Source: Pandoraea sp.
GTDB lineage: Bacteria; Pseudomonadota; Gammaproteobacteria; Burkholderiales; Burkholderiaceae
Assembly: GCF_004297875.1 (NCBI RefSeq)
Contig: NZ_SCSK01000061.1
Span: 86,076 to 150,075, forward strand
Length of the DNA stretch: 64,000 nucleotides
Direction: 5' to 3'
Shown here: positions 59,994-64,000 of the stretch, in pieces
How positions within the stretch are numbered: position 1 is the first letter of the stretch
How the letters are laid out: each line of letters begins with the position of its first letter
The notes under the pieces: generated by a model
Told to the model about the DNA's origin: nothing
The model's database searches: none
Seen by the model: only the letters and a program-made list of their open reading frames with translations
Position numbers and translations under genes: made by a program

Positions 59994-60989
59994 ATGACGT
60001 CATCTTTCAAACTGCAAGCCGTGGCATTGAGTGCCGCAATGATCGGCCTTTTCGCCACCCCCGTGTATGCCGCTTCGCAATACCATCTCGTCAAGACGAT
60101 TAATCTGCCCGGCGCGAAGGGCGGTCACGGCGATTGGGTCGCGTACGACCCGCAAACCGAAACCATCTGGCTCTCCCAGGCCCCCGATCACAACGTTGTT
60201 GTCATCGATGCCAACAAACTCGACGTCAAGGCCACTATCCCTGACATCGCCGTGGGCAACGGTATCGACATCAATCATAAATATGCGTTTATCGCCGATG
60301 CCACTCCGAATAAATTGGTCGTCATCAACAAACGCACCTACAAAAAGGTGGCTGACGTCGACAGCGGCGGCAAGGGGCCCGATGGCGTCAATGTCGACAC
60401 GCGCACCGGCAAAGTGTTCGTGGCCAACGACGACACCAACTCGGAAGCCGTGTTTGAAGGCAAGGCGCCGTTCAAGCGCCTGACCGTTTTCAAGCTCAAG
60501 CCCGAGGACTCCAAGGACGGCCCGGACGTGGCACTCTACGTCCGCTCGCTCGACCGGCTCTATCAGCCGGTCGGCAGCGACATCGACGTCATCAATCCCA
60601 ACACCAACAAGATCGTCGCGGTGTGGAATTTCGGCGTCAAAAGTACCGCCAAGGGTGGCATCTACGACACCAAGACCAAGCATCTGATCTTCGGCACGGG
60701 TGACAAGAAGATGCTGGTCATCGATGCCACGACCGGCAAACTGGTGACCACTATCCCAGTGGCGGGACCGGTCGATCAAACGGCGGTCGATATCGCCAAA
60801 CGACGTGCTTTCATCGGTGACAAGACGGGGAACATCGAGGTCGTCGATCTCGACACGAATCAAGTAGTCGACCATATCGCGACCGAAAAGAATATGCATA
60901 CCCTCGCGGTCGATACCAAGCAACACCGTCTCTTTGTCTATCTGAACGCCAGCAACAAGGTCGGCGTGTACGCGCAAAACACACCCTAG
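59994..60989 (+). CDS. Exported YncE-like beta-propeller protein
   Basis: A 331-residue exported protein (signal peptide about 1-26, GLFATPVYAASQYH) with repeated four-strand blades characteristic of YVTN/YncE propellers, for example NVVVIDANKLDVKATIPDIA, KVADVDSGGKGPDGVNVDTR and MLVIDATTGKLVTTIPVAG. It follows the porin by 71 bp and may share its transcript. Function is unknown; binding or redox-partner roles are known in the fold family. Confidence 0.85.
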   Translation: MTSSFKLQAVALSAAMIGLFATPVYAASQYHLVKTINLPGAKGGHGDWVAYDPQTETIWLSQAPDHNVVVIDANKLDVKATIPDIAVGNGIDINHKYAFIADATPNKLVVINKRTYKKVADVDSGGKGPDGVNVDTRTGKVFVANDDTNSEAVFEGKAPFKRLTVFKLKPEDSKDGPDVALYVRSLDRLYQPVGSDIDVINPNTNKIVAVWNFGVKSTAKGGIYDTKTKHLIFGTGDKKMLVIDATTGKLVTTIPVAGPVDQTAVDIAKRRAFIGDKTGNIEVVDLDTNQVVDHIATEKNMHTLAVDTKQHRLFVYLNASNKVGVYAQNTP

Positions 60990-60997
60990 CGGCGTCA

Positions 60998-61022
60998 CCG
61001 GCCGGCATATCCTGCCGGCCGG
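60998..61022. terminator. 10-bp hairpin behind the YncE-like gene
   Basis: CCGGCCGGCA-TATCC-TGCCGGCCGG is a perfect 10-bp stem just after the stop. No T-tract follows, so it may terminate weakly or only stabilise the mRNA. Confidence 0.45.
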
Positions 61023-61144
61023 CATTCCCACGCGGCAATTTGTCCGGCGCCGGTGGCGGCGCCTGGCCTCCTTGACTCTTTTGATTCGCTGACCATGCTG
61101 ACGAAGAACATCGGCGTGCCCGCCACTTTAGCGCGGGGACGAAC

Positions 61145-62530
61145 ATGAAAGCACCCTATTGGCGGGTCTGCCGCGCCTATCGGCGGACTCTGTTGAGCGG
61201 CATCGCCTGCTGCGCGCTCAGCGGCTGCGCGACCTACCACCCGCTACCGCTGGCCACGCAGGCGGATCTTGGGGACAGCATCACGCAGGTGCGGCACACG
61301 GTGCCGGCGGGCGCGGGGCGGCCGGGCGTGAGCATCGACGTGAGCCGGGCGCTGAGCATCGATCAGATCGGGGTGCTGGCGATGCTCAACGATCCGGGCC
61401 TGCGCGCCGAGCGCGGGCAGGCCGAGCTGGCGCGCGCCGGGGTGATCCAAAGCGCGCTGCTGCCCAACCCGTCGGTGAGCCTGGGCTACGCGGCGCTGCT
61501 GGGCGGGCCCGGCACCACCGGCGCGCTCAGCGCCTCGCTCGGCCAGGACATTGCCTCGCTGGTGACCTATCACAACCGCGTGGCCGCGGCGCGCGCGCAC
61601 GCGGCCCAGGTCAACGCGCAGTTGCTGTGGCAGGCGTGGCAGGTCGCGCAGAAGGCGCGCCTGCTGGCGCTGGACCTGTACTGGGGCGCGCAGGCGAGCG
61701 CGGCGAGCCAGGCGCGGCTGGGCGAGCTCGAGCAACTGAGCCGGCGGCTGCAGCAGGCGGTGGACCAGGGCAGCCTGAGCCTGGCCGCGCTCGGCCCCGT
61801 GCAGGCCTCGCTGGCCTCGCAGGCGCGCTCGCTGCAGGCGCTGCACTTGACGCAGCTGGCCAACTGGCGCGCGCTCGACGCGCTGCTGGGGCTGCGCCCG
61901 ACGGTGCGCTTCGATATCGCCCGGCCGCATCCGCCGGCAGTGCCCGCGGATCTGGACGCGCTGGCCGCGAGCGTGGCGCAGCGGCGCCCCGACCTGATCG
62001 CGCTGCGCCTGGGCTACCGCTCGGCCGACCAGGAGGTGCGCGCGGCCATCCTCGGCCAGTTCCCGGCGTTCGTGCTGGGCGGCTCGTGGAACTCCGACAC
62101 CTCGGACGTCAGATCGGGCGGGCCCACCGTGACCTTCGACCTGCCGATCTTCAACCGCAACCAGGGCCAGATCGCCAAGGCGAGCGCGACCCGGCGCGTG
62201 CTGCACGCGCAGTACCAAAGCCGGCTCGATGACGCGCAGGCCAGCGTCCTGGCGCTGCACGCGCGCAGCCAGTATCTGGCCGCGCGCCTGGGGCCGGCGC
62301 GCGCGGCCGCGGCCGCCGCCGGCGCGCAGGCCGAGGCGGCCCGCGGGGCCTATGCGCAGCACAATCTGGACCAACGCACGCTGGACGATTATGAGAGCGC
62401 GGCCCTGCAGCAGCGCCTGGCGCTGTTCGATCTGCAGCGCGGGCTTGGCGAGGCGCGCATCGCACTGACCCTGGAGCTGGGGCTGGGCCTGCCGCCCGCC
62501 CGCATCGCTCCGCTCGACTCCAAGAGGTAA
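61145..62530 (+). CDS. TolC-family outer-membrane efflux lipoprotein
   Basis: A 461-residue outer-membrane factor with a lipoprotein signal (CCALSGCATYHP; Cys near 28). Long alanine- and glutamine-rich helices, typical of the tunnel, include QAELARAGVIQSALLPNPSV and the second-half duplicate FVLGGSWNSDTSDVRSGGPT. Followed after 3 bp by the adaptor gene. GC content is higher than in the rest of the window. Confidence 0.88.
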   Translation: MKAPYWRVCRAYRRTLLSGIACCALSGCATYHPLPLATQADLGDSITQVRHTVPAGAGRPGVSIDVSRALSIDQIGVLAMLNDPGLRAERGQAELARAGVIQSALLPNPSVSLGYAALLGGPGTTGALSASLGQDIASLVTYHNRVAAARAHAAQVNAQLLWQAWQVAQKARLLALDLYWGAQASAASQARLGELEQLSRRLQQAVDQGSLSLAALGPVQASLASQARSLQALHLTQLANWRALDALLGLRPTVRFDIARPHPPAVPADLDALAASVAQRRPDLIALRLGYRSADQEVRAAILGQFPAFVLGGSWNSDTSDVRSGGPTVTFDLPIFNRNQGQIAKASATRRVLHAQYQSRLDDAQASVLALHARSQYLAARLGPARAAAAAAGAQAEAARGAYAQHNLDQRTLDDYESAALQQRLALFDLQRGLGEARIALTLELGLGLPPARIAPLDSKR

Positions 62531-62533
62531 CTC

Positions 62534-63589
62534 ATGAACTATCGATGGATTCTCGGCGCAGCGCTGCTCGCCGTGGGCACGGGCGCTACGCTGGGCGCGC
62601 CGGCCGCACAGCCTAGTGACGCGGCGCCCAGCGTGCTGGTCACCCTCACCGCCTTGCATCCGGGCAGCCTGGCGCGCACGGTCTCGGCCTACGGGGTGGT
62701 GCAGCCCGGGGCCGCGGGCCAGCGCACGGTGATGGCGCCGGCCTCGCAAACGGTGGGCGCGGTGTACGTGCGCGCGGGCCAGGCCGTGGCCGCCGGCGCG
62801 CCGCTGCTGCAACTGGTGCCCAGCCCCGAGACGGCCGCGGCCTACGCGCAGGCCCGCTCGGCGCTGCAGGTGGCGCGCCAGTTGGCCACGCGCACGCAGC
62901 AGATGTATGCGCAGCACTTGGCCACCGCGCAGCAACTGGCCGATGCGCAGAAGGCCGCGAGCGATGCGCGCGCGAACCTGGCGGCGCTCAACGCGCAGGG
63001 CGCGGGCGCGCCGAGCGTGCTGCGCGCGCCGTTCCGGGCGATCGTGCTGCGCCTGTCGGCCGCGCCCGGGGCGCTGGTCGCGGCGGGCACCCCGCTGCTG
63101 GACCTGGCCAGGCCCGAGGCCCTGGTGCTCAAGGCGGGGGTGACGCCCCAGCAGGCGGCGCTGATCCAGCGCGGCGAGCCGGCGAGCATCGCCGCGGTGG
63201 GCGACGCGCAGCGCGTCGCGGGCCGCGTCGTGCAGCGCGGCGCGCTGATCGATCCGGCCAGCGGGCTGGTGCCGGTGGAGATCGGCGTGCCGGCCGGTCA
63301 TCTGCTGCCCGGGCAGACGGCCGAGGTCACCATCACGGTGGGCCAGACGCACGGCTACGTGGTGCCGCATGCGGCGCTGCTGGTCGACGAGCAGGGCGCG
63401 CCGTACGTGGTGCAGGCCAACGGCACGAAGGCGCGCAAGGTGCCGGTGCGGGTGCTGGGCGCGCAGGGCGATGAGGAGGTGATCGACGGGGCGGGCCTGA
63501 ACGCGGGCCAGCCGCTGGTGCTCTCGGGCAACTACCAGCTCGATGACGGCATGCGCCTGCGGGTCGCGGCCCAGGGAGCGGCCAAATGA
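62534..63589 (+). CDS. RND efflux periplasmic adaptor (membrane fusion protein)
   Basis: A 351-residue adaptor with signal sequence (about 1-25), lipoyl/barrel-sandwich halves (VGAVYVRAGQAVAAGAPLLQ and LRAPFRAIVLRLSAAPGALV), a short helical hairpin between them (about 95-155) and a C-terminal beta-barrel part with PGQTAEVTITVGQTHGYVVP. It joins the inner-membrane pump at 63586 to the TolC-like channel at 61145. The stop overlaps the pump start (ATGA). Confidence 0.88.
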   Translation: MNYRWILGAALLAVGTGATLGAPAAQPSDAAPSVLVTLTALHPGSLARTVSAYGVVQPGAAGQRTVMAPASQTVGAVYVRAGQAVAAGAPLLQLVPSPETAAAYAQARSALQVARQLATRTQQMYAQHLATAQQLADAQKAASDARANLAALNAQGAGAPSVLRAPFRAIVLRLSAAPGALVAAGTPLLDLARPEALVLKAGVTPQQAALIQRGEPASIAAVGDAQRVAGRVVQRGALIDPASGLVPVEIGVPAGHLLPGQTAEVTITVGQTHGYVVPHAALLVDEQGAPYVVQANGTKARKVPVRVLGAQGDEEVIDGAGLNAGQPLVLSGNYQLDDGMRLRVAAQGAAK

Positions 63590-64000
63590 CGCTCGCCGGC
63601 TGGCTTCACCGTTACCGCCTGCCGGTGCTGTGCGTGGCGTTCGTGCTCACGATCGCCGGCATCTACGCGGCCATCAGCTTGCCGGTGGGCCTGTTCCCGC
63701 TGACCAGCTTCCCGCGCATTCGCATCGAGGTCGACGCGGGCAGCATGCCGGCGCGCCAGATGCTGGTCGATGTCACGCAGCCGCTGGAGGCGGCCGCGCG
63801 GGCCGTGCCCGGGGCGGTGGACGTGTCCTCGACGACCTCGCGCGGCTCGGCCGAGATCTTCGTGGACTTCCCGTGGGGCTCGGACATGAACCGGGCGCTG
63901 CTGAGCGTGGATGCGGCCTTCGCGCAGAAGCTGCCGGACCTGCCGGCGGGCACCAAGTATGACGCGATCCAGATGAGCCCGAATGCGATCATGCCGTTCG
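63586..64000 (+). CDS. RND efflux transporter, partial (N-terminus only)
   Basis: The first 138 codons of an RND inner-membrane pump, cut by the window end. The first transmembrane helix (LPVLCVAFVLTIAGIYAAIS) and the following LFPLTSFPRIRIEVDAGSMP match the AcrB/CzcA superfamily start, followed by MLVDVTQPLEAAARAVPGAV. The substrate class, drug or metal, cannot be settled from this part. It overlaps the adaptor by 4 bp. Confidence 0.88.
   Translation, partial: MTLAGWLHRYRLPVLCVAFVLTIAGIYAAISLPVGLFPLTSFPRIRIEVDAGSMPARQMLVDVTQPLEAAARAVPGAVDVSSTTSRGSAEIFVDFPWGSDMNRALLSVDAAFAQKLPDLPAGTKYDAIQMSPNAIMPF

Noticed and set aside
61244..63370. 708-codon open frame on the minus strand across the TolC-like and adaptor genes
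   Set aside because: It is antisense to two clear genes, Arg/His/Gln-rich without any motif, and explained by very high GC, which removes stop codons.
1..64000. tRNA genes, rRNA, CRISPR arrays, insertion sequences, prophage genes
   Set aside because: Looked for by eye on both strands; no cloverleaf, spaced identical repeats, transposase or phage structural gene was recognised.

Overview
The window looks like chromosomal DNA of a betaproteobacterium of the family Burkholderiaceae (GC-rich, perhaps Pandoraea- or Burkholderia-like; the genus is not resolved). The evidence is the housekeeping order recR-ybaB-dnaX-ffs-trxA-rho and surE-pcm-nlpD-rpoS, a Burkholderia-type OmpC-family porin, and a linked acetoacetate decarboxylase / 3-hydroxybutyrate dehydrogenase / patatin set. 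No rRNA, tRNA, CRISPR array, prophage or insertion sequence was recognised.

Layout. 1-7.5 kb is a catabolic island on the minus strand: a truncated flavo-iron-sulfur reductase (oxoR-like), an amidase, a Rieske oxygenase closely resembling 2-oxo-1,2-dihydroquinoline 8-monooxygenase (oxoO), an AraC/XylS regulator and an acyl-CoA ligase. It points to N-heteroaromatic (quinoline) degradation by the 8-hydroxycoumarin route. 7.9-12 kb holds PEP synthase, a PfkB-type kinase and a CBS-CBS-BON protein. 12.2-19.6 kb is an IclR regulator converging on a five-gene operon: FAD-linked 2-hydroxyacid dehydrogenase, a polyamine-type ABC importer with a fused double permease, and a DapA-family aldolase. 20-22.8 kb has a DJ-1/PfpI hydratase divergent from a GlxA-type regulator, a DUF1697 protein and a small lipoprotein. 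22.9-28.7 kb is the conserved rlmD / exonuclease / rpoS / nlpD / pcm / surE block.

29.0-38.4 kb is the most interesting region. A seven-gene minus-strand operon has the layout of the Pseudomonas fap functional-amyloid operon: three small secreted proteins (the third with three amyloid-type repeats), a large FapC-like repeat protein with a Gly/Ser/Gln/Tyr-rich prion-like insert, a C39 peptidase with a complete catalytic set (FapD-like), a FapE-like protein and a coiled-coil plus beta-barrel outer-membrane protein (FapF-like). It is flanked by a sigma-54 enhancer-binding regulator (37.0-38.4 kb), an orphan LuxR-type regulator (29.0 kb) and a separate small secreted protein on the opposite strand. 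A near-consensus -24/-12 promoter precedes the first gene. Four of the small secreted proteins share a D-x-x-L-x(3,4)-G element that resembles a double-glycine leader; it may be the recognition site for the C39 peptidase. Two of them also share an L-W-D-E box.

38.6-43.9 kb is recR, ybaB, dnaX, 4.5S RNA, trxA and rho. 43.9-47.1 kb has a Fur-box-preceded iron-binding protein, a patatin lipoprotein and an NlpC/P60 hydrolase. 47.3-53.8 kb is yejFEBA plus fabI. 53.9-58.0 kb has an MdfA-like exporter, a patatin, bdhA and adc. 58.6-61 kb has an AT-rich promoter region, a porin and a YncE-like propeller. 61.1-64 kb is a very GC-rich RND efflux operon cut by the window end.
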